Source: JBDSZL01 sp039925145 (GTDB lineage: Bacteria; Acidobacteriota; Vicinamibacteria; Vicinamibacterales; SCN-69-37). From it: 51,110 bases of DNA. The translations under genes were made by a program, and so were the position numbers. Positions 8,572 through 15,374 of the stretch are shown piece by piece; position 1 is the stretch's first letter, and every line of letters starts with the position of its first letter. Location: the NCBI GenBank assembly GCA_039925145.1, contig JBDSZL010000041.1, forward strand, positions 1-51,110. The letters run 5' to 3'. The notes below the pieces were generated by a model. It saw only the letters and a program-made list of their open reading frames with translations. It did not search any database and was not told the DNA's origin.

Positions 8572-8864
8572 TCCGCGTCGTGCTCCCTGCGCACCTGCGA
8601 GATCTGGCCCGCGTCGGCAGCGAGCTGACGCTCGAGGTGGCGTCGCCGGTCACCGCGCGGTCCATTCTCGACGCGCTCGAAGCCGCCTACCCGATGCTGT
8701 GCGGCACGATGCGCGATCACGTCACGAAGCAGCGTCGGCCGCTGGTCCGTTTCTTCGCCTGTGAGGAAGATCTGTCGCACGAGCCGCTCGATGCCCCGGT
8801 GCCACAGGCGGTCGTGGCTGGCGCCGAGCCCTTTCTCATTGTCGGAGCCATGGCTGGCGGATAG
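8568..8864 (+). CDS. MoaD/ThiS-family ubiquitin-like protein
   Basis: Encodes 98 aa ending in Ala-Gly-Gly. The C-terminal GG is the residue pair that MoaD and ThiS proteins adenylate and thiocarboxylate to carry sulfur. The IRVVLPAHLRDLARVG start and the length fit the beta-grasp fold. It is translationally coupled to the BNR-propeller gene. No E1-like enzyme (MoeB/ThiF) or molybdopterin gene is nearby, so the acceptor pathway is unknown. A role with the propeller, rather than in cofactor synthesis, is suggested by context only. Confidence 0.85.
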   Translation: MIRVVLPAHLRDLARVGSELTLEVASPVTARSILDALEAAYPMLCGTMRDHVTKQRRPLVRFFACEEDLSHEPLDAPVPQAVVAGAEPFLIVGAMAGG

Positions 8865-8923
8865 ATTCAGCGGCCCGACGCTCGCGTGCTTGACGGTGTC
8901 GCAAGGATGTTGGACCATCTGCC

Positions 8924-9313
8924 ATGGCTCAGAAGACCGATAGCGCTGTTGCCCTAGAATCTGCTGCCCCGAAACTGCCCGATGGCGTGCTCGGACTGTC
9001 GTCGCTGACCGCCGAGGTCCAGGGCGGCTGCCGCGTCTTCGTGCACTACAACGGTCCGACCGATCAGTTGAGCGGCATGTGCACCGGGCTGGCCGTACTG
9101 GATCCTGGTGCGAGCCCCCATCCGCCGCATCGTCATCCCGAAGAAGAGTTCATGATCGTGGCCGACGGCACCGGCGAGATCGAGTGCGACGGCAAGACGA
9201 CACAGGTGGGGCCGGGCGCGATCATGTACTGCGCGGGCAACGTGCTGCACGGCATCGTGAACACGGGACAGGTGCCGATGACGTTCTACTGGTCGAAGTG
9301 GATGGCGAAGTAG
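8924..9313 (+). CDS. cupin-fold (Cupin_2) protein
   Basis: Encodes 129 aa with a single cupin barrel. Cupin motif 1 is HPPHRHPEEEFMIVADGTGE, with two His and a Glu as probable metal ligands; motif 2 is GPGAIMYCAGNVLHGIVNTG, with the fourth ligand His. It lacks a signal peptide. Single-cupin proteins of this size bind metal and act as sensors, isomerases or oxygenases; the substrate cannot be told. It starts 59 bases after the MoaD-like gene and may share its transcript. The permease fossil begins just after its stop. Confidence 0.85.
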   Translation: MAQKTDSAVALESAAPKLPDGVLGLSSLTAEVQGGCRVFVHYNGPTDQLSGMCTGLAVLDPGASPHPPHRHPEEEFMIVADGTGEIECDGKTTQVGPGAIMYCAGNVLHGIVNTGQVPMTFYWSKWMAK

Positions 9314-9319
9314 GACCGT

Positions 9320-9455
9320 TCAACCGTCCTGGCGGAGCGCCGTCACCGGATCGACGCGTGCGGCACGGCTCGCTGGAATCCACGCCGCGAGCAGCCCGAC
9401 GGTGGCGATCGCGACTGCCGCTCCGCCGAGCGCCAGGGGATCGCGCGCGCGGGGC
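9320..9455 (-). pseudogene. C-terminal fossil of an FtsX/MacB-like (ADOP-type) permease
   Basis: On the minus strand a frame reads RDPLALGGAAVAIATVGLL, then AAWIPASRAARVDPVTALRQDG and a stop (TGA at 9320-9322). This is the last transmembrane helix and closing signature (PARRAxRVDPxxALR) of MacB/FtsX-type permeases, especially the acidobacterial duplicated orphan permeases. The other several hundred residues are missing. Upstream, the frame runs into the palindromic repeat array, so the deletion end is probably at the array. Confidence 0.75.
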
Positions 9456-9485
9456 CAGACGGGCCGCAATGGCGCGCATCTCCGA

Positions 9486-9591
9486 GGAGACCGGGTCTCC
9501 TTATGGACAGCACTTCAGAGGAGACCCGGTCTCTTATGTCAGAGGAGACCGGGTCTCTTTATGGACAGCACTTCACAGGAGACCCGGTCTC
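9486..9591. repeat. two tandem 58-bp units of paired GAGACC-GGTCTC palindromes
   Basis: Four palindromes alternate: GGAGACC G GGTCTCC at 9486-9500, GAGACC C GGTCTC at 9521-9533, then GAGACC G GGTCTC at 9545-9557 and GAGACC C GGTCTC at 9579-9591. The centre alternates G, C, G, C and core spacing is 34, 24, 34. The array is thus two copies of a 58-bp unit, each with two palindromes in opposite sense, like a bacterial interspersed mosaic (BIME/REP) element. The spacer TATGGACAGCACTTCA is repeated too. It ends 1 bp before the stop codon of the VOC gene. No associated transposase is in the window. Confidence 0.8.
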
Positions 9592-9592
9592 T

Positions 9593-10024
9593 TTACTGCT
9601 CGATGACTTCGAAGCAGTAGCCGTTGACCGGCTCGCGGAAGAAGAAGCGCTCGAAGGGAGTTTCGCGCAGCGGCGCGACGAGCTCGGCGCCCTGGGCGAG
9701 GAGCCGTGCCTTGAGCGCGGGAAACTGGGCCAGGGGGTAGAACACCGCGACGTGCCGACCGAACTCCAGCTCGAAGCGCGAGACCTCGAAGTCTGCGACG
9801 TACAGCACGTGCATCTGCTGTCCGGCGCCGATGTCGAGCCACTGTGCATCGACGGGTGAATTACCCGGGACCTGTCCGCGGCTGTAGCCCAGCGTGCTCT
9901 CGAAGAACGCCGCCGTGCGCTCTACATGGCGGCTCGGCAGTGTCAGGTGCGCGAGACTCACAGCACCCCGTTCATGCGCAAGCCGAGGGCGGACTGTTCC
10001 CCAGCCGCCCGACGCGGGTCGCAT
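9593..10024 (-). CDS. VOC-superfamily (glyoxalase/bleomycin-resistance fold) protein
   Basis: Up to 143 aa. The frame contains one paired beta-alpha-beta-beta-beta unit set: LAHLTLPSRHVERTAAFFES near the N-terminus, a central ALKARLLAQGAELVAPL, and the ending RFFFREPVNGYCFEVIEQ, typical of glyoxalase-like VOC proteins. The His of AHLTLP and the Glu of CFEVIE are likely metal ligands. Reaction unknown. The start is uncertain: ATG at 10024 adds about 21 Arg/Gly-rich residues, while a GTG at 9961 begins right at the domain. The palindromic repeat array directly follows its stop and may act as a transcript end. Confidence 0.8.
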   Translation of the reverse strand: MRPASGGWGTVRPRLAHERGAVSLAHLTLPSRHVERTAAFFESTLGYSRGQVPGNSPVDAQWLDIGAGQQMHVLYVADFEVSRFELEFGRHVAVFYPLAQFPALKARLLAQGAELVAPLRETPFERFFFREPVNGYCFEVIEQ

Positions 10025-10117
10025 TTGCCCATGAGCCGAATGCTACACCCGACCTCGTCGTCGTTTCGCCTCGCCGCACCCGCGCCGGCCCCGGCGCGCT
10101 GACGTCGCGACGGCTCG

Positions 10118-10924
10118 CTATGGTGTCTGGAACAGCGGTGCGCTGGCGACACGGCGGTCGATTTCGGCCACCAGTTGCTCGTAAGCCGCCCCCTTGGTAC
10201 CGCCGAATCGTCGCTCCAGTTCGGCGCTGGAGAGGGCCTCTGGTAGCGTCGCGACCGACGGCATCATGTCGGCTTCGACCAGGCCGAGCCGAAGCCGCGT
10301 GTGCAGTTTTCGGGCAGACGCTGGTGTAGCGCCGGCGAGCTGTCCGAACATGGTCCCGGCACGGTCGGCCGTGAGGTCGACGAAGGAGAAGCCGCTCCCA
10401 CCGCTCCGCGCGTCGTCCACTTCCTTATAGAGACCGATCCAGACGGCTAGCGGCATTCCAGCGGCCGCGGATATCGCAGCCGAAATGGTGAAGTGCTTGG
10501 CGAGGTCGTCGCGGCCGAGCAGGGTGACGTTGCGCCCGTCGGGCTGGGGCCAGTCGCGTGCTTCCGGAATGAGGACGGCGGGCCCATGCCCGTACAGGTA
10601 GAACGCCAGGATGAAGAGCGCCGCGCGGTTCTCGAGGTCCGCCGATCCATTACGGCTGGAACGCTCGTCTGCCAGTTGCATCATCGGGCGAATGAGATTC
10701 GCGACCGAGACAAGAACGGGCAGGGGCTTCACCACGGTGACCAGGTGCACCTGGTACAGCCGAAGCCGTTCGATCTCCAGCGCCTGCTGACGGGCCGTCT
10801 CCGCGGATTGGCGCGCGGCGGCTGTGGCAGGGGGGCGGGGTTCTGACCGGGGCGTCTGCGCCAGCACGAACACCGACATGACAGACGCGAGCCCAAGGGC
10901 GATCGTGGCCTTCATCCTGGCCAT
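10118..10924 (-). CDS. exported hypothetical protein
   Basis: Encodes 268 aa from ATG 10924; another ATG at 10915 is equally possible. The N-terminus is a signal peptide (TIALGLASVMSVFVLAQT), followed by an Ala/Pro-rich linker and a mostly helical domain with the block GGSGFSFVDLTADRAG, which I recall as a conserved motif of uncharacterised periplasmic proteins. I cannot name a function. It is divergent from the PspA operon; the shared region holds heptanucleotide repeats. Confidence 0.75.
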   Translation of the reverse strand: MARMKATIALGLASVMSVFVLAQTPRSEPRPPATAAARQSAETARQQALEIERLRLYQVHLVTVVKPLPVLVSVANLIRPMMQLADERSSRNGSADLENRAALFILAFYLYGHGPAVLIPEARDWPQPDGRNVTLLGRDDLAKHFTISAAISAAAGMPLAVWIGLYKEVDDARSGGSGFSFVDLTADRAGTMFGQLAGATPASARKLHTRLRLGLVEADMMPSVATLPEALSSAELERRFGGTKGAAYEQLVAEIDRRVASAPLFQTP

Positions 10925-10987
10925 TATGACGGAGCGGCTCGACCGACTCGCCCCACGGCAACAGGCCGGCCGGTAAGTCGTTCTGCC

Positions 10988-11022
10988 GTAAGCCGTAAGC
11001 CGCAAGCCGTGAGCCCCGAGCG
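10988..11022. repeat. five heptanucleotide repeats upstream of the PspA operon
   Basis: Five consecutive 7-mers fit the consensus [GC][TC][AG]AGCC: GTAAGCC, GTAAGCC, GCAAGCC, GTGAGCC, CCGAGCG. The same heptamer family makes up the 25-unit array inside the AAA ATPase gene 2.5 kb downstream. This copy lies between the divergent genes, about 40 bp before a likely -10 box. Confidence 0.7.
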
Positions 11023-11061
11023 ATCGGCTACCAGCCGGAAGGTGCCGACGCTGGTTGCTGC

Positions 11062-11067
11062 TACAAT
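11062..11067 (+). promoter_or_regulatory. candidate -10 box of the PspA operon
   Basis: TACAAT lies 21 bases before the GTG start at 11089. No good -35 is visible 17 bases upstream, so an activator may be needed. GGAGG (about 11079-11083) is the ribosome site of the first gene. Confidence 0.35.
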
Positions 11068-11088
11068 CCCAACTCGGCGGAGGTAGCG

Positions 11089-11775
11089 GTGAGCAAGAAG
11101 TGGTACAGCTATTTTGTCGTCAGTGACGAGCATGCGCGCGCGGGTGAGGGTGGGTCGACGTCCCCGTCGAGCGTCTCGCCGTCTACGCCCGGAGCACAGC
11201 GCGTCGTCGATGTGGCAGCCGATCCTGCAACCGAACCGGTCATCACCGGGCCTGTCACACGGTCTACGGATCTCGATCTTGTGTACGCGTCGGCGCAAAT
11301 TACCGCACCGCCCCATGGGTACACGGTCCTGAAAGTCGCCGAGATGCTGCAGAGCGAACACATCAAGGCGCTGCCCGTGGACGTGAAGCGCAAGTCCATC
11401 ATGGTGGCCCTCGACGCGGCGGGCGTGAAGGTCACCGACATCGTCGAAGACGCGGTGCGTCGCGACCGCGCGCTCGATACCTACGAACGCGTCCTTCAGC
11501 GCCACGTGGACGATCAGCGCGCGCAGATCGAAGTCGAGAACAAGCGGATCGAAGAGGACATCGAGCGGCGCGTGACCGAACTGCGCGCCCGGATCGACGC
11601 GAACAACCAGAAGCTGACCACCGAGACCGGCGAATTGGTCGCGTGGCGGACCCGCAAGCATCAGGAAGAGATGACGATCGCAGACGCTGTCGGCTACTTC
11701 GTCTCGGAGAATCCGATCACGACACCGGCCCGGACTGCCGCAGATTCTGTCAAAGGAGACGCCGATGTTCGCTAG
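11089..11775 (+). CDS. hypothetical protein, first gene of PspA/AAA operon
   Basis: Encodes 228 aa from a GTG with GGAGG upstream. The start MSKKWYSYFVV is followed by a Ser/Pro/Thr-rich linker (residues 20-60), a compact region (VYASAQITAPPHGYTVLKVAEML) and a long charged coiled coil at about 125-195. No signal peptide or membrane segment is evident. Its last 11 bases overlap the PspA gene, so the two are cotranslated. Not recognised. By context it probably binds the PspA-like coiled-coil protein or the AAA ATPase. Confidence 0.8.
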   Translation: MSKKWYSYFVVSDEHARAGEGGSTSPSSVSPSTPGAQRVVDVAADPATEPVITGPVTRSTDLDLVYASAQITAPPHGYTVLKVAEMLQSEHIKALPVDVKRKSIMVALDAAGVKVTDIVEDAVRRDRALDTYERVLQRHVDDQRAQIEVENKRIEEDIERRVTELRARIDANNQKLTTETGELVAWRTRKHQEEMTIADAVGYFVSENPITTPARTAADSVKGDADVR

Positions 11776-12511
11776 GTTGAGCCGTCTGGTTCGCGCGTGG
11801 ATGGGCTTCTTCATCTCCGTGGGAGAAAACCCCGAGGTGATGCTCCAGGACGCCATCGAAGAGATGCGGATGACCATGCCGAGGCTCAACTCGGTGCTGG
11901 TGGCCACCCGCGCCACCGTGATCCGCCTGGAAGAGGAGCGCGACAACCTGCAGCGGCAGGACCGCAATCTTACGTCGTCCATCCAGGCCGCCCTGCGCGA
12001 CGGATCGGCGGCCGCGCGCAGTGTGGCGGAAGAGGACGCCATTCAGCTGCAGCAGATCCGGACCGATCTCTCGAGCACGCAGGAACAGCTGACGGCGGCC
12101 GAGCGAGCCCACGAAGGCGCGAAGCTCTCGGTGGAGACCTTGAAGGCCAAGCTCAAGGAGAAGATCGAAGTCAGCCAGCGCGCGATGCGCGAACGCCAGA
12201 AGGCCCAGGTGCTCAAGAAGGCAGCCGATGCCATTGTCGAGTTGCAGTCGTATGGCGTCGCGTCGACGGCCGACAAATACCTGGACCAGATCAAACAGGA
12301 AGTCGCCGAGTCGAAGGCCGCCGTGGAGGTTGCGACCGGCGGCATCGACACGCAGGCGATCGAGCGCGAGCGGACGGCGCGAAAGATCAAGGCCGCAGGC
12401 ATCCTGCAGCAGTTCGAAGCCGAAATGGGGATCAGCGCGCCGCCGGTCAGCACCGGCACGACGGGCACGCCCAGCGTCGGGAGCCGCGTCGGAGAAAAGC
12501 CGGGATCCTGA
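11765..12511 (+). CDS. pspA: PspA/IM30 (Vipp1-type) membrane-remodelling protein
   Basis: Encodes 248 aa. It begins with the amphipathic helix typical of PspA (MFARLSRLVRAWMGFFIS), then ENPEVMLQDAIEEM, and coiled coils through about residue 220, the ESCRT-III-like fold. This family forms rods and rings on the inner membrane and protects the proton-motive force under envelope stress. GGAG precedes the ATG within the end of the previous gene. Unlike enterobacterial operons there is no PspB/C or PspF; instead the neighbours are two unknown coiled-coil proteins and an AAA ATPase. Confidence 0.9.
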   Translation: MFARLSRLVRAWMGFFISVGENPEVMLQDAIEEMRMTMPRLNSVLVATRATVIRLEEERDNLQRQDRNLTSSIQAALRDGSAAARSVAEEDAIQLQQIRTDLSSTQEQLTAAERAHEGAKLSVETLKAKLKEKIEVSQRAMRERQKAQVLKKAADAIVELQSYGVASTADKYLDQIKQEVAESKAAVEVATGGIDTQAIERERTARKIKAAGILQQFEAEMGISAPPVSTGTTGTPSVGSRVGEKPGS

Positions 12512-12520
12512 TCCCACGCC

Positions 12521-13423
12521 ATGGCACCTGCGGAAGACGACGTCTCGGCGGGGTCGATCCTGCGGGAGCTGATCGCCAATCAGTACCAGGCCATCGTGCT
12601 CGGCGGGACGGCGCTGGCGTCCCTGCTCACGCTCAACCCCCTGCCCCTGCTCGTCTGGTTCGGCAGCGAGCTGGTGTTGCTGCCGGTACTCGATTCGGGG
12701 CCGCTGCGGCGGCTGGTGCAGCGCCGCAAACTGAAGATGGCGCGGGCGCAAGCCGAGGCGATGCGTGCGCGCATCGTGGCGGCGCTGTCGCCACCACATG
12801 CCAGGCGCTACACGGCCATGGAACAGCTGTGCCGCATGATCGAGGCGAACTACCAGAGCTTGAGCGGGATTTCGCAGGCGTATCTCTCGGAACAACGCAC
12901 GAAGCTCGACTCGGTGCTGCTTGGGTGCCTCAATCGGCTCATGGCGCTGCAGCGGTACGAGCGGCTCCCGGTGAATCGCAGCCCCGCCGAAGTCCAGCGG
13001 GAGATCGCCGCGCTCGAAGAGGAGTTGACCGAACCCAATCTGCCCGAGCGTGCGGCCGCAGCGCTCCGGAAGAATCTCGAGCTCAAGCGCAAGCTGCTGG
13101 CATCGCTCTCGGAAGTAGGTGGCACGGTCAAGACCTTGCTGACCGAGCTCGACTCGATGGAGTCGCTCCTCGAAGTGCTGCACCAGAACTCCATCTCGCT
13201 GCGCGATCCGCAGGCCATCTCCGAGGAGCTCGACACCATCGTGCGGCAGTCGGAAGACTCGGAGCGGATCGTTCGTGAGATGGAATCGCTGCTGCGCAAA
13301 GATGCCGATGGCTGGCAGGGCGACATGGATATGATGTCCGACGCTGAGCTCGCGCCGTCGCAACCGGTGCAGCCCGCGCAAACCTCCACCCAGGCGGGAC
13401 GTCGAAAGGTGAACGGGCGTTGA
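12521..13423 (+). CDS. hypothetical coiled-coil protein with an N-terminal hydrophobic hairpin
   Basis: Encodes 300 aa. Residues about 20-57 are hydrophobic (AIVLGGTALASLLTLNP and PLLVWFGSELVLLPVL), able to form one or two membrane passes, followed by RRLVQRRKLK. The rest is helical with coiled-coil heptads to about 265, ending in a polar, Gln/Pro-rich tail. It follows the PspA gene by 9 bases and overlaps the AAA ATPase start. Not recognised. Its architecture suggests a membrane anchor between PspA and the ATPase. Confidence 0.8.
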   Translation: MAPAEDDVSAGSILRELIANQYQAIVLGGTALASLLTLNPLPLLVWFGSELVLLPVLDSGPLRRLVQRRKLKMARAQAEAMRARIVAALSPPHARRYTAMEQLCRMIEANYQSLSGISQAYLSEQRTKLDSVLLGCLNRLMALQRYERLPVNRSPAEVQREIAALEEELTEPNLPERAAAALRKNLELKRKLLASLSEVGGTVKTLLTELDSMESLLEVLHQNSISLRDPQAISEELDTIVRQSEDSERIVREMESLLRKDADGWQGDMDMMSDAELAPSQPVQPAQTSTQAGRRKVNGR

Positions 13424-15327
13424 GCAGCGGTTTCGAGACATATCCGGCCTGGGCGCAGGTCCTGGCGCACGGCATCCGGGCCCGGCTGGGCAACACATTT
13501 CTGCTGCACGGCAACACGCACGATCTCGTTGCAGTGCCCGCCCCCCCCAGCCCCGAACCCCCATCCCCAAGCCCCGAGCCGCGAGCCCCGAGCCCCGAGC
13601 CCCAAGCCGCGAGCCCCGAGCCGCGAGCCCCCAGCCCCGAGCCGCGAGCCCCGAGCCCCGAGCCCCGAGCCCCCAGTCCCGAGCCCCGAGCCCCAAGCCC
13701 CGAGCCGCGAGCCGCGAGCCCCGCCTCCGTCACCTTCGTCCCCCTCACCACCTTTCTGGCCGACTGGATTTTCGGTCAGCGCGAGGTGGTGATCGAATAC
13801 CAGCGCGCCAACGGCGCGATTTTCCACACGCGCGAGTCGCACAAGTACTTCACCGATGCGCTCGCGGTCGTCGACGCCGTGCATGGGACGTCGTTTGCCA
13901 TGTCTCTGCCGCGCGAGCCCAACACGTTTTGCGCCCTGCTCGATTCGTTCCTCAAGCAGGTCGTGCACCGGCAGGCATCGCTCGGTGTCGCGATCCTGCT
14001 GCCCTACGCCGAGACGCTAATCCCGGATGCGGCAGGTGAGTCCAGTGCCGAGGATCGCTCGGTGCGCGTCTTCATCCAGAAGTGGTCGACCGATCCGGTG
14101 CTGCTCGCCGCCAACGTCACGTTCGTGCTGGTGACCGAGAATCTGGCCGATATCAGCGCCCGCATCGTCCGCTCGCCGCAGACCGTCGAAGTCGAGGTCG
14201 AACGACCCGACGAAGCCGAGCGGCTGGCGTTCCTGCGCGCCACGCGAGGGCCCGAGTGGTTTGCCACCCGCTCCGACCTCCCGGTGGAGCGACTGGCCCA
14301 GCTGATGTCCGGGCTCACACGCATTCAGCTGCGACAGATTCTGTCGTCGGTCGACGAACGTGGCACGCGGCTCGACGCCAAGGCGTTGCGCGAGCAGAAG
14401 AAGGCCGTCATCGAGGCCGAGTGCTACGGGCTGCTCGAGTACGTCGAGTCGCCTTTCGGGCTCGACATGGTCGCCGGACACGATGGTGTCAAAGCGCGCC
14501 TGCGTCGTGCCGCACGCGCGATTATCGCCGGCCGTCTCGGCGGGGTACCCATGGGCTACCTCATCGCGGGACCGGTGGGATCGGCGAAGACGTTTCTCGT
14601 CAACTGCTTCACCGGCGAAATCGGATTTCCCTGCGTGAAGTTCCTGAACTTCCGGTCGCAGTGGCAGGGCGTCACGGAGGGCAATCTCGAAAAGATCCTC
14701 AAGGTGCTCCACGCGATGGCGCCGGTCGGGGTGATCATCGACGAGGCCGACGCGTTTCTCGGCGATCGCCATCAGGATGGCGACTCGGGCACGTCCAATC
14801 GCGTCTTCGCCCAGATGGCGTCATTCATGGGTAACACCGCGTACCGCGGCCGCATTGTCTGGTTTCTGATCACCAGCCGGCCAGACCTGCTGCCGGTGGA
14901 TCTCAAACGCCAGGGTCGCGCCGAGGAGCATCTGGCGCTGTTCTACCCTCAGACACCCGAAGAACATGACGTGCTGTTCCGTCTCATGCTCCAGAAGAGC
15001 GGCCTGCGGACGTCTGCCCGGTCGATCACCGAGGTCATCGACGACCCGAGCGGTCTGTCGGGTGCCGACATCGAAGCGATTCTCGCGCGGGCGCTCCTGG
15101 TGGCTGAACAGGACGATGCGGGCACGGCTGTGGCGTCGGTCGAGACCTTGCGGCAGACGTTCGCGGACTTCATTCCCGCGACGAGCGCGCTCGAACGCGA
15201 GCTGCAGATTCTGGTGGCCGTGCAGGAGTGCACCTCCCGCGACGTGCTGCCTGAGCCCTACCGATCGATGGACCGCGCCGAAGTGCTCGCACGCGTGAAT
15301 GAGTTGCGCACGGTGCTGAAGGCATGA
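13420..15327 (+). CDS. AAA ATPase of the PspA operon, with an inserted heptapeptide repeat
   Basis: Encodes 635 aa from a TTG that overlaps the previous stop (TTGA); AAAGG lies about 8 bases upstream. Residues 1-40 and 105-290 form an N-terminal domain. This is split by a Pro-Ser-Glu-Arg-Ala array at residues 43-101 made of PSPEPRA units. The AAA core has a Walker A-like GPVGSAKT near 387-394, Walker B VGVIIDEAD near 444-452, and the helical lid with LSGADIEAILARAL. It probably uses ATP to remodel PspA-type assemblies or membrane proteins. The repeat array looks like a late DNA invasion tolerated in a loop. Confidence 0.85.
   Translation: MSSGFETYPAWAQVLAHGIRARLGNTFLLHGNTHDLVAVPAPPSPEPPSPSPEPRAPSPEPQAASPEPRAPSPEPRAPSPEPRAPSPEPRAPSPEPRAASPASVTFVPLTTFLADWIFGQREVVIEYQRANGAIFHTRESHKYFTDALAVVDAVHGTSFAMSLPREPNTFCALLDSFLKQVVHRQASLGVAILLPYAETLIPDAAGESSAEDRSVRVFIQKWSTDPVLLAANVTFVLVTENLADISARIVRSPQTVEVEVERPDEAERLAFLRATRGPEWFATRSDLPVERLAQLMSGLTRIQLRQILSSVDERGTRLDAKALREQKKAVIEAECYGLLEYVESPFGLDMVAGHDGVKARLRRAARAIIAGRLGGVPMGYLIAGPVGSAKTFLVNCFTGEIGFPCVKFLNFRSQWQGVTEGNLEKILKVLHAMAPVGVIIDEADAFLGDRHQDGDSGTSNRVFAQMASFMGNTAYRGRIVWFLITSRPDLLPVDLKRQGRAEEHLALFYPQTPEEHDVLFRLMLQKSGLRTSARSITEVIDDPSGLSGADIEAILARALLVAEQDDAGTAVASVETLRQTFADFIPATSALERELQILVAVQECTSRDVLPEPYRSMDRAEVLARVNELRTVLKA
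13546..13720. repeat. 25 tandem heptanucleotides inside the AAA ATPase gene
   Basis: Twenty-five contiguous 7-mers (consensus [CG]CGAGCC with CCAAGCC, CCCAGCC and rare variants) cover 175 bp. Three heptamers make 21 nt, read as PSPEPRA; because 7 is not a multiple of 3 all three forward frames encode the same heptapeptide, and the reverse strand reads GLGARGS. Gain or loss of one unit shifts the frame of everything downstream. A five-unit relative lies at 10988-11022. Confidence 0.9.
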
Positions 15328-15374
15328 CGCGTGGCCGCGTCCTGCTCAATTGACGAACCCAGCCGGAGGTTGAC

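Noticed and set aside
9486..9591. Possible CRISPR array
   Set aside because: Only two units, palindromic repeats with repeated spacers, no cas genes.
11750..13751. Minus-strand frames rich in GARGSGL repeats
   Set aside because: Antisense of the PspA operon; the apparent repeat protein is the reverse reading of the heptanucleotide array.
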